Shown: positions 37,901-50,089, counted from the first letter of the stretch. The stretch is DNA of 64,000 nucleotides from Pseudisothecium myosuroides (GCA_951799445.1 OX637295.1:14570001-14634000); one strand, 5' to 3'. Numbers and translations: made by a program. Notes: a model not told the origin generated them from the sequence alone.

Positions 37901-39145
37901 GGACAGAGGACAGTTGGTATATTAAGAATTAATTAACTTGTCAGCATGATTAACTAGAGATTGGTGATTTTGAATCATCGAGTCTTACTTTGTTAAGGAG
38001 TTCGCTTCCTGTGCAGAATCCAACATGCTGGAAATGGAGACAGTTGTAATTAGAAACCAGACACGAGGATCCTTGAAGAGAAATTCAGAACTACTCGAGC
38101 CAATGTACATATTCGATAGAAGCAGAGAAATGCTATCCACTGTAAACTAGTTTAGTTTGTATGAATCAAAGCTTTGGCAGTCTCTTGTCATCACGTACAG
38201 AAGCACATTGACTGAGCGGATCAAACACTGTCCATGAAAAAAGGTTGCAATCCGTGAGGTGATGCTCACCACAATTCTTTCAGCTGCTTCACAAATCTTG
38301 TCGACTTTGGCGTCTGACAGGCCCTTGATATTGGATAACGCCTGCACATCGCTGAATGAAATGAGCGGGAGAGCTGTGATCTCACTTATTTGCTGTCCGA
38401 GGAAAAGTAGCGGTAGTCATACTCACACTTCCTGAATGTTACAAGAATTTTCGATTGTCTAAGCTTAGGACACGATTGAAGACCACATCTGTGTAGTCAC
38501 ACACTCATGCCAAATGCCAGTAACATGACTAAGAGTTTAGTTTGTGATGGTGACCTTCTTAGTGTTCATCATCAATCCATTACAAGTATAAATTCCGGCA
38601 TCCTGAAGCTTCTTGAGGTCTCCCGCATTAATTCCTTGCGCAATGACTGTTTCATAAGCTTGTCAGCTTTGCACACACAAAGGAATTATAGTATGTCTCC
38701 CCAATAATCGAAGTTAGAGTGTTCAATTGACCTAGAACATCAATTTTGTTAAATTGACGGTACTCCAAGGCTTTGGCAGGTTTTAGGGCGCTCTGTCTGA
38801 AACTTATATACATACCTGTCCTAGTTTGAGGCCTGAAATTAGACAATTGTGTAGATATATGCCACAATTTGTGACGCCAGAAATTGCGTCAATTTAATAA
38901 AATTGCGGTTCTTGCTAGCTAAAGATCTGGAGGAAAGTTCAATTGATCTCGTGCTGCTAAAACATCTTCACTCTTTATGAAGTGACAGTAGTTGGTAAGG
39001 AAAGACTAATTTCTAGCATGTCACCTCACTGATAATTTGCGTAAGTACTCTGTAAACTGAAAAAGGTAACAGAGTAGGGCCTGGGATACACACGTTTGTC
39101 AATAGTCTCGAAAAACTCATCGTCTTCTTCGTCTTTCTCCATCAT
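34913..39145 (-). CDS. DMC1: Meiotic recombinase DMC1 (RecA/Rad51 family), 14 coding exons
   Basis: Exons (minus strand): 39145-39094, 38646-38555, 38341-38270, 38027-37989, 37837-37780, 37585-37540, 37427-37382, 37265-37204, 36820-36754, 36600-36508, 36192-36124, 35687-35609, 35307-35141, 34957-34913; 987 nt, 328 residues, no break. DMC1 forms filaments on single-stranded DNA and drives homologue strand exchange in meiosis, using ATP, in the nucleus. Helix-hairpin-helix [20 protein letters not shown] (about 49-68), Walker A GEFRTGKT (117-124), Walker B LVIID (208-212), [20 protein letters not shown] after it, C-terminus [29 protein letters not shown] and [11 protein letters not shown] mark DMC1 rather than RAD51. 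MTNHV replaces the usual MTNQV at 255-259. Twelve introns are GT-AG; the last is AT-AC. Start: first of two Met codons in [12 protein letters not shown]; a splice acceptor at 39156-39158 suggests an upstream exon, so the N-terminus may be longer or the 5' UTR spliced. Confidence 0.95.
34958..35140 (-). other. Probable U12-type AT-AC intron, last intron of DMC1
   Basis: 183 bp. The 5' end reads ATATCCTTAC, matching the U12 AT-AC donor consensus. The 3' end reads CCTTAACTTTGCCACAC, giving a U12-type branch site (CCTTAAC) with its adenosine about 11 nt before the final AC. Joining at these ends yields [12 protein letters not shown], the expected DMC1 sequence. No GT-AG pair near here keeps the frame. 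Confidence 0.88.
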
Positions 39146-39666
39146 GTTCTGCTGCCTGCACAAAATAGGAGTCAGAGCAAATTTCTTTGTGAGAGAGCTA
39201 CGTTCACAAGCATCTGAATGATCTATTCGGACCTCGGACGCTACTTTCAAGTGATAGAATCGATCAAGACAAGCACACCTTTGAGCAAGATTCTTTCAGG
39301 CAAGTAAAATGTGATTCAAGGAGCGCGATAAGTCTCCGAAATTTTTAAAACTGTAGTAAGAGTTTGCTGCCAATCACAATTTTCAGCGAGGAAGAGCATA
39401 CATTTTGATAAACTTGAACAATAAAATCAAAGAAGCCTCCGGAGGTCAGTCGTCCCGGGCAAGTTGAATAGCAAGACTTGCAAAAGATTGGAGCGCTCCG
39501 CAATGGCTTCTGTACGTCAACGCTCGTCTCCTAGCTTGTCGACGCCTTGAATCACATTTGCCACGAAGGTCATCTGCACTGGCACCGATATCATCTGTAG
39601 GCAGATTTTCATCCATCCATCAACAAACCAGGCGCTAGTCCAGTTTTGAATTCAAATCAGGACGAG

Positions 39667-39675
39667 TTTCCCGCC
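39667..39675. promoter_or_regulatory. Possible E2F site upstream of DMC1
   Basis: TTTCCCGCC, an exact match to the plant E2F core TTTSSCGC, about 0.5 kb upstream of the DMC1 start codon. One short match; function inferred only. Confidence 0.35.
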
Positions 39676-39719
39676 GCGCTACCGGTACTTCCCCAGCCAC
39701 ACTCAATCTCTAAAATAGT

Positions 39720-42069
39720 AAAAAAATTCCCCTTGGAAAGTTTTAAAAAATCCAGCCTAGAATTTTTTATTTCCAGGCTTGGCCCAAAGTGTACATAACA
39801 TTCTTAACTTGTGTTGACCCCACCCCCATGATCTCAAGAAATAATGTACAGAGTATATTTTTTTATGGTGAATGGCATACGTGTTAAGATTGTAGTCATT
39901 TATAACGTCATTTATTACATTAATTTATTATTAAGGATAAGGAGTTAAATATATCATGAAAAAGCATCATTAAGTGTTCTTAAACTTTTCCATTTTCTTA
40001 GTTCATTAATCTTGAAAGCATGAGATATATCACCAAGGTACTTTTCTAAAAATGATTCAATTTGTGACTCATTAGGAGCATTCTTCATTCAGTCTACATA
40101 GTACAATGATCTTGAAAGTCATACATCAACTACTTTTGGGCCTCAACATCCTTTCAAGGTTAAAAAGATGATTTAAAAACGATGCACAAAAGACCATTAG
40201 TAGTTCTTTATTCTTTATCTAAATTTTATATATAAGAATGACATTTTGTAGCACACATTAGGAAATAAAGGTCAACAATTTTAGTTTTTACTTCAATTAA
40301 TTTGAAATTTGGTAAAACTAAATAAGATATTTATTGTCATGTGAACTTTGGATCTATAACTATGGTCTATTCAATTTTTATTTATAAAATGACATGAAAA
40401 TTGATTGTACCATCGTACTCTACATGTACACATTGAATTTTTTATTTTAAAAAAAAAACTTAATTTGTATTCGATATGAATCTTTTTCACTTTTTCTTCA
40501 AAAATTCACAACAATTTCAAATTTCACAAAACATCTTGATTTTTTATGACTTGCAAAAAATACGAGAAAAATAAAAATAAAAAAAATAAATTCATCTATA
40601 TGTAGTCACAAAAAGGGAACATAAAGAATATAGGAATTTGAACTTCAAATTGGTGCCCTTAACAATCATAGATCCTATCCTTTTAAGGTTATTAATACTT
40701 TTACATAGGAATGATTAATTTTATTGAATTATTTAAAAAATATTAGCAAATGCTATTTTTATTTTTATTGATATATTTTTATTCCATTTTGACTCTGGAA
40801 TATGATTTTAATATACTTTAATGCAAATAATTTTTTATTTATAGCTTATTTTAGGTCTTCCTAGATTGATTCTTTGGGGCTTGGTAGGATTCTTATAATA
40901 CAATAGGACTTCCAACCAAGTTCTAATTTTGTAGTAAACTTACATTTTGTTGAATCCAAGAAGTTCATTTTTAATCTTGCAAATTTTCTTAATTGATTGC
41001 TATTTGTGCTATTATTGACATTTAAAATTATTCATCTTTTTGGAAGATTTTTTTTGTTTTATTTTCTACACTAATTTAATTCCAAAATTCTCAAGGCCTT
41101 TTTTTATCAATCAAAACTGCCATTTCAAAGTCACTCAAAATTTTCGTTTCAAAGTAACCCAAAACTACCCTTTCTAATTCAAAGAGAAAAAAATTGAAAT
41201 GAAAAAATCTAACCGTAGAAACTAAAATAAATGTGTGGAAGAAATTTTTCACGTACTAAACTTACACGTACTAAATTAGTATAAAAATGTGTGGAAGAAA
41301 TTTCAAAAACTTTGAATTCGTAGATTGCAAGGTAGTAATGTTCAAAGTGAAAAAAACATGTTTTTGCACCTTGTGTCTTTGCTTGACTAGATTATAAGAC
41401 TTAATTTGAATCTTATTAACTTAAAACTAACACACTACAGGTTTTGAATTAAAAAGTTAATATTTGAAGAATTAACCCCTAAAGTTTTAAGGAACCCACT
41501 TTGGAATTGGTGAAAACTTGGGCAAACTCTTTTGACATCAAATTTCGAAATTTTTGTATAAAATTTTTAGGATACCTCCTAATCGTCGTACTCTACATGC
41601 AAAACTTTGACAAACTTATAAGGACTCATGGGATTTCAATGTCAAAGTGACAATAAAAAATATACACTTTAAAACAAAAATTAATATTTTTCATTTCAAA
41701 TTGGATCAACTCATACTTGCACCAAAAAATTATACCATCCTATTCTAATTAATAAAGTGAAATTGAGTTATGTGAACTTATATTATACGGGCAATAAGGA
41801 AAGTTTTATTTTACAAATCGTTTTTTCAATTTGATTTGAAGAATTTTCAAATAAATGAATGTTTATGGTTACTAGCTAGAACGTTTCACCATTGGGATTG
41901 ACAAATCTTAATTTCATTCCAAAGTTATTAGTGATTTAGGTTTCTCTTTAATCATGTACCACCTTTTACTTAGTAATTTATTTTAAGATGAATGTGAGAT
42001 TATTTTTTGTTAAAAAAAAATTCTATATGTTTTCAATTCATTATTTCTAGATAACAAAATTGCACAAGT
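39720..42069. other. AT-rich DNA with decayed TTAA-family pieces
   Basis: Type A interior landmarks occur near 41110-41400 (AAAACTGCCATTTCAAAGTC, then TAGATTGCAAGGTAG). A lone left end, TTAACCCCTAAAG, is at 41472. No gene. Confidence 0.4.
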
Positions 42070-42969
42070 AATGGGGCACATTTGGTTTTTCTCTCGGGCG
42101 GTTTACATACTTAAAATTTTAGTAACCACGTGCGATAACGGGGTATTTAATGGGGGAGTATTTATCTCCTTCCCATTTTTTTTCCCCTCCCTATTGGTAG
42201 ATAAAAAGCTACCGGCATCTATTTTTGAGCACCCTATTTTTTTTTATAAATGGGTGGAGAGTCTATTTTTTGACACCCTATTTTTTTCCTACATTTTAGA
42301 ACTATGGATACCGAAAGGAATGTCAACACATTTCAAAAGCCATAACACAAGCAAAAAGTTTCCCATAACATTGGAAGTGGCATCAATGCTATACACAATA
42401 CCAACAATGAACTCATTCAAAGGAATTAGGGTGAAAACACAACCAGCAACTAAAATGGACTGTTGGCAAGACATGAAAGTGTATAATGCAAAACCAAATA
42501 TGTATGGCATGCATTCCTACAGAATTATGAAATCCAGAAAAGAAGAGCACTATCATACACAAGAAACACGAGAATATAGTAATGTTATATTGAAAATGTG
42601 TTTAGAAACACAAGTATGAGTCTATAAGAACCCTGGAATTTACAAGTACATCCTTCAATGGTTCTGAGCATCTCCAAATTGCACCTGTGACTACACAGTT
42701 CCAAGTGCTGCAAACAAAAACATGGAGAACTCAAGATGTAATGGCCTGGGCTTCATTGCTGAAATGCCAGAAAGTAAACAAAGTTCTATAGCTGCAGCAA
42801 TTCATGCTAGGAAAAGCAGCAGCGAAAATCCAAAAAAAAGAGTAAACCATCACAGAGCACCAATGCGATCATGTGGTGTAATCCATAAATTCGATGCTGG
42901 CCGCAGTCTACCACTTCCCGGCTAGAAATCACATTCTTCGCCATCCTCCTGCAGCGCCATGCTCAAACC
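42070..42969. other. Gene-poor stretch with a 182-codon open frame
   Basis: The open frame at 42071-42619 covers sequence similar to other non-coding repeats in the window (ATCTCCTTCCCATTTTTTTT also near 49660). No family motif. I do not call it a gene. Confidence 0.35.
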
Positions 42970-43299
42970 TCACAAGTCAGCTGCTGAGAGTGTGCCAAAC
43001 GGAGCAGTGCGCCATGCATCATCAGCCAAAGGAAATCGCAGCTGCCAATTCTTGTTGAAAAGAGACCGGAGTTGCTGAAAACGAAAATTAACGTACTCTT
43101 CCTTCGTCCACTTGGGCGGCTGCAGTAAATGAAACTCGTCCCGAGCCAGGGTAAGCGCGCCCCACTCAGCTGTTCCATCTACAAATTCTTTCCACGAGCT
43201 ACAGGTACCTCGAACGCTGTCCAGTGTCGCAAATGTAGCTGGATGCTCCTCTTCAGGCTGGTCCCACTCCCATGGATCCAAAAACTCCACCTGTGGCAT
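42970..43299 (-). CDS. Small protein with F-box-like segment, function unknown
   Basis: 109 residues from ATG at 43299, chosen because MPQVEFLDPWEW is the first Met that keeps the Trp/Glu-rich start. Seen: LDSVRGTCSSWKEFVDGTAEWGAL (written here in two parts: LDSVRGTCSSWKEF, VDGTAEWGAL), which resembles the second half of an F-box (L..VR.VC..W), then LARDEF and a Trp-rich basic tail. An F-box would bind Skp1 in an SCF ubiquitin ligase, but the leucine-rich first half is poorly matched. It has the same strand as the transposase remnant 1 kb upstream and could be a second gene of that element. Codons look less AT-biased than the surroundings. Could also be one exon of a longer gene. Confidence 0.45.
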   Translation of the reverse strand: MPQVEFLDPWEWDQPEEEHPATFATLDSVRGTCSSWKEFVDGTAEWGALTLARDEFHLLQPPKWTKEEYVNFRFQQLRSLFNKNWQLRFPLADDAWRTAPFGTLSAADL

Positions 43300-44268
43300 A
43301 AGCACTAGCAAAATCGCATCCCTGAATGTGTATTCTACTCAGGATTCACTCCCGTAACACTCAGGAGACTGGACTGGGAGCTGACCAAAATGAACATAAA
43401 AAACCTCCATCTGGACTAAAACTGGCAAGACTGAAGCAGGGCTAGCAACGGCAACAAGTACGCAACCACAAATCACCCGTGCACAAATTTCAGCTGAAAG
43501 AAGCAACACTCAAACAAGAACAACGTCACTAGGAGTGGACCCTGCAAACATTCCACGCAGCCAAAAGAACGACAAGAAATTTGAAACCAGGGCTGCTGCA
43601 GACACAAAAAACCCTGACGCAGACTCCACAATCGGAAAACAGTAGAGCGCTGGAAAGCTCCCTGTTTCCTGCAACTAACACGCCAGCACACTCAAACAAA
43701 CAGGAGAAAATGGAAGCTCAGGCAGAGAGACAAATCACACAGCGGTTCTAGCAACTAGACAATGAAGAGGTGAAGAATTAGGTGACAAATACAGAAGAAA
43801 ACACACTGTTTTAATACACAAGGCCACACTGACTTCACACATGCCCAGAATTCACAGACAGGAAGGAGCTGACTTAGCAGGTAAATTCAAAATAATTAGG
43901 AAATTATAGTTTTAAGAAATGACATACCTCAAATCGCATGAAATTAGACTTTGATGTAGAAAACAGTTGGCGCACTTGGAAAACACTGTACTTGCGTGCC
44001 ACTTCAGCACTCATTAATTAAGGAAATCTTCTAATGATGCAGGAAAATCAAACGGATTTACGAAACCTTTCTTTTTTCCGAATGTCAGTTTCCCACAATT
44101 AAATTCATAATCAAAACAATTGTTTTTACAAAACACATTATAGTCAAAGGAATTAAAGCAAAAATTGATGACTTCACCCAAACCCAAAAAAAAGGTCCCC
44201 ACTAGGCCATTTTTGGCGCTCAGTTCAAAAGTAAGGAAGAATGCCAACATCTTCCATGACCATCACTC
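43300..44268. other. Spacer between F-box-like ORF and transposase remnant
   Basis: Moderate base composition with short open frames (for example 43473-43691, minus). May be an untranslated or intronic part of either neighbour. Confidence 0.3.
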
Positions 44269-47200
44269 TCAATTTGATTTTTCAATGAACTCATTCAAAG
44301 CAACTGCATCGACATGATCCAATTCAAAGACATCACTTTCTGCATTAAACGACATAGTGACTGTGCAAATTATTGTGTCTACATCTACCCAAATTGAGTC
44401 ACAATGGTCATACTTAAATCTGTAGAAGCCAGGGACCTTCCTAAAATATTGCAAATACACCATGACACCGGATCCACCTATACCTGTTCTCTTACCTTTG
44501 TTTACCTCCCGATTCTGCAAGTCGATGGGTTGTCTGCAATTGCCCCACCTAGTACCCACTTTTCGTCTCATTTTCTGTACACGGCCTATACACCAGGTGC
44601 CCCTCTCAACGCCATTTAGGACGCATGTGGCTTGCAACTTTTTAGGAGGTCTTCCCCTGGTCCTCTTCCCGACTGCCTTAACAGATGAAGACGTAGTCGT
44701 TGTTGTTGTCTGCATGAAGTATACACCACAGTCCATACCGAGACCTAGCAACATCATCTCGGTTGAAGAAGAAGCACTAATGTAATCGTCTGAATTATTA
44801 AAGTAAATGGAATTTCGAACTCTAGTTAACCTATCCTTTGACAAGAACGGATTTGCATTCAGCTGTGAAACTAAAGTGGATTTAAAAATCTTATGGCCAC
44901 CAAATTCAACAAAAGGAATTACCTTCCCGCTTGGGATGGCGGTGCTCACCTGAGGCTCTTCCAAATTCAAGAGATCAGAGATGGCATCCCGAGTCTCTGA
45001 TTCCACTCTGTTGAGATCGGCAAGGCCATCTTCTGATATTTCCTCTTCGCCTTCAGCATCCAAGGTGCAGCTGGGGTCCTCCTCTGTTGTAGGTGTGTTG
45101 CTGGCTTGAAGATCGTGGCGAAGCACTTCACCATCGCCATCTTCTCCACTTACCGGTGTTTTGGATGGAACATAAGCAAAGCTGGAGGGATCAGCCTTCT
45201 CTACCAGCCACGGGGTCTCAAACCAGGATTTGTTTGTGCACTGTTCTGAAGGCGCCATGTTGAGCACCCTCAACATATCTTGCGCTAGTTTCAATCCTTC
45301 TTCAAGAGCAGCAATGACGTTGTCATCACTGGCAAGCAAACTGTAATCTCCTAGATTGTAGTCATTCTTGCCCTCCTTCAATGGGTGCAACTCAGCCCAG
45401 ACGTTTTTCATTTTATTATGAACTTTGTCAAATTTCAACCCGTTCTCTTTGTATTTAGTTGCGGTCAAGCGATTAAGGGGGTTTGCAGTACTAACAAGCT
45501 GGTGGAAATCATAGGATCGCTCATGCCCTTCCATTCCTCCAACCTTAGAGAAAAAAATCTCACACGCATCACTCCCAGTCAAGTGCAGCGAAACAGAAAG
45601 GTCTGGATACTTATCACGGAAATGACAAATCAGTAAAACAACAAAGGGACAAGACATTTGAACGTCAATGAAACACTATTGCGAGACAAAATTCGTGGCA
45701 GCAGTTAATTTCTTTGAATTTCCACCAACTGCATGATTATCGAATTGGAACCACAGTTTCCAAATACGAAAAAAGAAAGACACTTTAGAAGCCAAAACTA
45801 CCCGTGACCTCAAATCTAAAGCTGGAGAGAGGAAGATATCTATATAGTTCGAGCAAACCTCAAGATAAATATTCTATCCCAAGCGTGCGTTCTTGGTGGA
45901 CTTCCTTCGACGTTCGTAGTAGCGCCAAGCAGTTACGGGTACGCTTCTGGCAGATTCGCTGAGCAGATGCCCAATTCTGCCGATCTTTGCGGTTGGTATC
46001 TTCCAGCTTCAGGCCATGCTGGTCGCACGTAAATTTGTTATATACCAATCCAAGATGTATCAAAGTGACCACATCGGATCCCAACTGCGGCGTTCTCACT
46101 GGGGATTCAATTGGATTAATAAGTTTCTTGCCGTTGTGTATGAAATCTTGGTCGTGTAAACCCCTTGCATTACCAGCCAAATCTAACGTAGCAGAGAACA
46201 TCCAACCGGCCTAGTCCACCTTCAAACGTTGTCCCTCAGTCGATTTGTATTCACGAAGCATGAGTTGGCGTCTTCTAGAATCTCCGTCACTAGCATGGCC
46301 AATGATCGGTCCAATAGAGTCCTTGCAGTGTTTGTCCTAGGGCCGGTCAATTCTGCTCCACTGGTCTTTAACCCACTACGAATCAAAGCAGTTACAAGTA
46401 CAACAGACACAGAGAACCAATCGGGGCAGCTTGGCATGAAGCGGACATACAATGATAACTCTAGCAAACCCTCCAACTTTGTCGGACCGGAAGCACTCTA
46501 GAATTTTACTGTAACCTCCCTCCCCAATGCCCACAAGCGCTTTGTAAAACAAAATGCAAACATGGTTTTCCTTGGGTCCACAAAAGCCAGCAATGGTGTC
46601 AAACCGTTGTTCATAAGAAACTCGTGATCTTACCTTTGTCTCGTCCTCGGCAAGTATCACTGGAACTCGCCCAGTAATCCCGTGAGTATGTTTTGCGTCC
46701 CTGTAGATTTCAGCTAGTGATGCAAAGATTTCTCCATGCTCGCCGGGCACATGTTGAACGCCCTTCTTGTTGTCTCTCTTCACCGTATTGTAACTAGGTC
46801 CGGCATAATTCAATGCAAACAAATCACACATTCTTCGACCTCCATACACCTTCATGGCTTGGGCTAGGGCCTTAGAATTCTCAGAGAACCAGAACCCCTC
46901 CTTCTTGCGATTCAGATTAGCCGCTATGTCCCTCATAAAATCCCACAATGCAGGCCTACCACCAAATGCACCAGACCGATGAGCACTAAGAATGTCGCCA
47001 CAAAATTTAAATAGATTGTGTTCGTTAGAGGCAGACAGTGCCTGTTCTTTCAGGGTTGGACGCTTAACTTTCAGTTGGGCGATTCTAAGTTTTGCAGCCC
47101 AGTGATACATGCGCTTGGCCCTCAGCTTTTGTGACACAGACCGACTATGCACTGTGAGTTTCGTGAAGGACAAGTATCCTAATCTTTGTCCACCATCAGT

Positions 47201-48811
47201 ACTCCGACTTCCTCGTTTTTCAAGACATCTTTCTTCCCTTACGACCCACAGCCTGAAGTCTGTCTCAAGGGGAATGTTTGTGCAGGCACTACAAGTTAAA
47301 TTTTGCCAAGGTACGTTATTCATTGACATTTGTAGGCAACTTCGGTGTCTAAAAGTTCCATTAATTTTAACACATTGACCACCAACAATAACTACTTCCT
47401 GTAACCAGGGTTTGATAAACCAGCTCTGTCCAGGCTTCAGATCAAATAGCAAACCAAGTACTTCAAACGATTTCCCTGCATATACAACGACTAGACCACG
47501 GAAGCCCCAACACATAAGAGTCTTACAGTAATTTCGATCAATGGAATGTGACTGCTGTACCTCTTGACTGTCCACAACGCGGCCAAAGAATGCATGAAGT
47601 TGCTTCTGGCTTGAATGGGAGCTCTCTCCAACTGACTTTGACGGCCTTCCTCGCTTGCCGGAATGAATGCAAGTTCTCTTTGAGTTTGCTGCCTCTAGAA
47701 CCTTCTCAGCATGCTTAGTGCCTCCTACATGGCTCCGTAAATTAGCTTCCAGGTTCTTCTTTGGCGGGCAGAGACTATACAAGTCGTTGCAAATGGCACA
47801 CTTCGTCTTCCACCAAAAGCTCTTCAAGTCGGTGGTCTGGGGATCTCCCCCGATTAAATCAAATGTCTTCTTTGTGGGGTCCAGGCTATCATTGACGGAG
47901 TTCAAGATTTCAACACCCTCCAAAACAAGCCGCCGGTGATCTTGGGCAGTCAGGATGATAGTTTTCTTTCCTTTGGCGATGGATTGAGGGTGGTTGCACC
48001 AGTCTAAGCCTTTTCTGGAGCACCAGCTTCGGATGTGCTGATTGCTAAGGATATGGCTCTTGCAGAAGTTGGAAAAAAGATTGGAAATCCTATCCTTTGT
48101 GTGCAATCCTTCAACACCTCCAAAATCCTTCCTGCATTCGAGGCAATACATTATGACCACCGATTTGCCATGTTGATCATACGACTTCAATGCCCACTTG
48201 TGGTCTTCTAAGGAGACGTCCTTCAAAGCCTTGCGCAATTTATGTTCGCCCTCTCTGTATAAGGCCATCACCTCCGCGGGCAGATTTACAGATTGCAGCA
48301 GCAGTTCCTCGTTTGAATCACTAACCCGTGACCAAGAGCCTAGATTCGTTGGAATTTCGTCATAATCATCGTTCTCAATGGGAGGAAACTCTGGCAGGAC
48401 GACCTCAACACCTCCTTCTGGTCTGCTGTCACTCAAGTTTTGCTCGCCCGTGAACCGCTGTTTCTTGGAGGCCCCGTTTTCTTCCTGGTCGATGTCGTTG
48501 CTTTCTCGGCAGTCTTAGACGTCCTCATCTCTTGCAACGCGCTGTCTGTTGTCCCGTGCAGGTTCCACTTCATTATGCTGGGCTGGAATCATAAAAACGC
48601 TGTCTTCAACGTCGTTGAGGGATTCTAGAGAGACTGCCACTCTGCAGCACTCCTGGAGATCCCAAAACTGGAACCGAAATTGCAGGACTTTTTTTTCTTC
48701 AAGATGAACCCTAAGGTCGGCCAAAGATTCCTCGCCGTCGGACTTCATTGTTCCGATGCATTTCAGAGGTGCACCCTCCTGAGTCACTGTGTACACTTTA
48801 ATTTTCTTCAT
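44269..48811 (-). pseudogene. Large transposase-like gene with zinc fingers and AT-hook, broken
   Basis: One frame runs from ATG 48811 to about 45860, broken by TAA (48515-48517) and three TAG (46376, 46337, 46211). It then shifts, probably across an intron near 45.68-45.86 kb, into 45657-44269. Order: N-terminal MKKIKVYTVTQEG domain; Cys/His module CLECRKDF...HILSNQH (about 48.15-48.03 kb); second module CAICNDL...HVGGTKH (about 47.79-47.71 kb); MCDLFALNYAGPSYNTVKRD; acidic motif VILAEDETKVRSRVSYEQRF (about 46.67-46.6 kb); CPLHAKLPRLVL; VNRKD-like NRKDRQNWASAQR (about 45.97 kb); LHLTGSDACEIFFSKVGG (about 45.59-45.54 kb); AT-hook KRTRGRPPKK (about 44.67 kb). The acidic motifs and LTGSDACE-FFSK fit an RNase H-like DDE/DDD transposase. 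I cannot place it in a superfamily; P-element-like, hAT-like or KDZ-like are the candidates. A domesticated gene is unlikely given the stops. Confidence 0.65.
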
Positions 48812-48858
48812 GACAATCGCAGAAGGGTTCCCGAAATCTGGACCCTGCAGCAGACACA

Positions 48859-48975
48859 GGATCAGAGCAACTCATCGTCAACATGCACGAGATTCAAGGA
48901 TCAGAGCAACTCATCGTGAACATGCACGAGATTCAAGGATCACAGCAATGCATTGTGAACATGTATGGGATTCAT
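48859..48975. repeat. Three tandem copies of a 39-bp unit upstream of the transposase start
   Basis: GGATCAGAGCAACTCATCGT and CAACATGCACGAGATTCAA, repeated twice closely and once with several changes. It begins about 48 bp before the ATG at 48811, where a transposase binding array or promoter repeat might sit. Confidence 0.85.
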
Positions 48976-50089
48976 GCCGGATTGAACCCCAAATCTTAGA
49001 TTTAAAATTTCTTGTGCACAAACCAACCACGTCAAAGACAGTGCGAGGGTGCACAATGTATTCACAACACTAAATCGTACCCTAAACCACAGGAGCACAA
49101 TCCTGGATTCCAAAACGTGGAAGAAAGACAAATTTATCAGAACCCTAAACGTGAAGCTGCGGCAGGAAATCAGACCTCAACGAATTCTTCACGGAGATTT
49201 GTTGGCCTGCAAACTTGATCGAGGTTGTCACCGTAACACCGTGGAATCATTACACCGCCAAAAAATAACAGAGTACCAGCGCACCAATCTGCAGGCCCAA
49301 GCATGCGTATGAGAGGAATTCTAAACCGCAAAAATACAAGCGCTTGAACAAGCACCGGCGACCCTAGACTCACACTTCCGCTCTGAGCAGACCAAGCCTC
49401 CCACGCGCAACGGTCGTACCAAGTGGAGCGCAACCCTAAATCGGCAGTTCAAATTTTTGCCTGCCCGCCACGCCAGAGACAACCGGATCCTAGGCCAACT
49501 TCAACCGGATTCCAGGCCAGCACCAAACCGTAAGTTTAGTTAAACTGCAAAATTAATACTTAATTGATGTTTAGGACAGCTCACTCATCCCCCCCCAACC
49601 ATTAAATATAAAACTGAACCTACTAAGGAAATTCAGAAGTATCCAATTATCTCCTTCCTATTTTTTTTTCTACTACACTAAAAAAGGAAGGCTTTTCCTA
49701 TACCCTATTTTTTTTATAAATGCACTAAGCACAAATTAACAAGGCTATGGTAGATCTACCAAAAGTATAAAATTTTCTTCCAACGAATTAACTTGATCCT
49801 ATTTTTTTATCTCACGCCATTTTCTACTACACCGATGGTCTCCCCCCCGAGGTTTTTCTCCTAAAATATTGAAAGATTGATCTTCACCTCTTGGAAGGAC
49901 TAAAATAAATATTTTTTTTGAAGTTTATGCATTATTATCTTACAATTAGTAGGGATTTATATTTTGAAATTTTGGAAAGACATACTCAAACAAGTTCACA
50001 ATAAAGATCATGAAGTTGGACTCACAAAAGAATAAAAAATCATGAAGCCATTTTAGCCTTCCTTTGCGAAAGAGTACTTTTGAAGCTTG
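48976..50089. other. Upstream flank of the transposase remnant
   Basis: Moderately GC-rich to about 49.55 kb, then AT-rich. No gene recognised. TATCTCCTTCCTATTTTTTT near 49660 and ACCCTATTTTTTTTATAAAT near 49702 resemble sequences at 42160 and 42231 in the same orientation. Confidence 0.35.

Noticed and set aside
42071..42619. 182-codon open frame starting MGHIWFF
   Set aside because: Its first third overlaps sequence repeated elsewhere as non-coding DNA and the rest has no motif.
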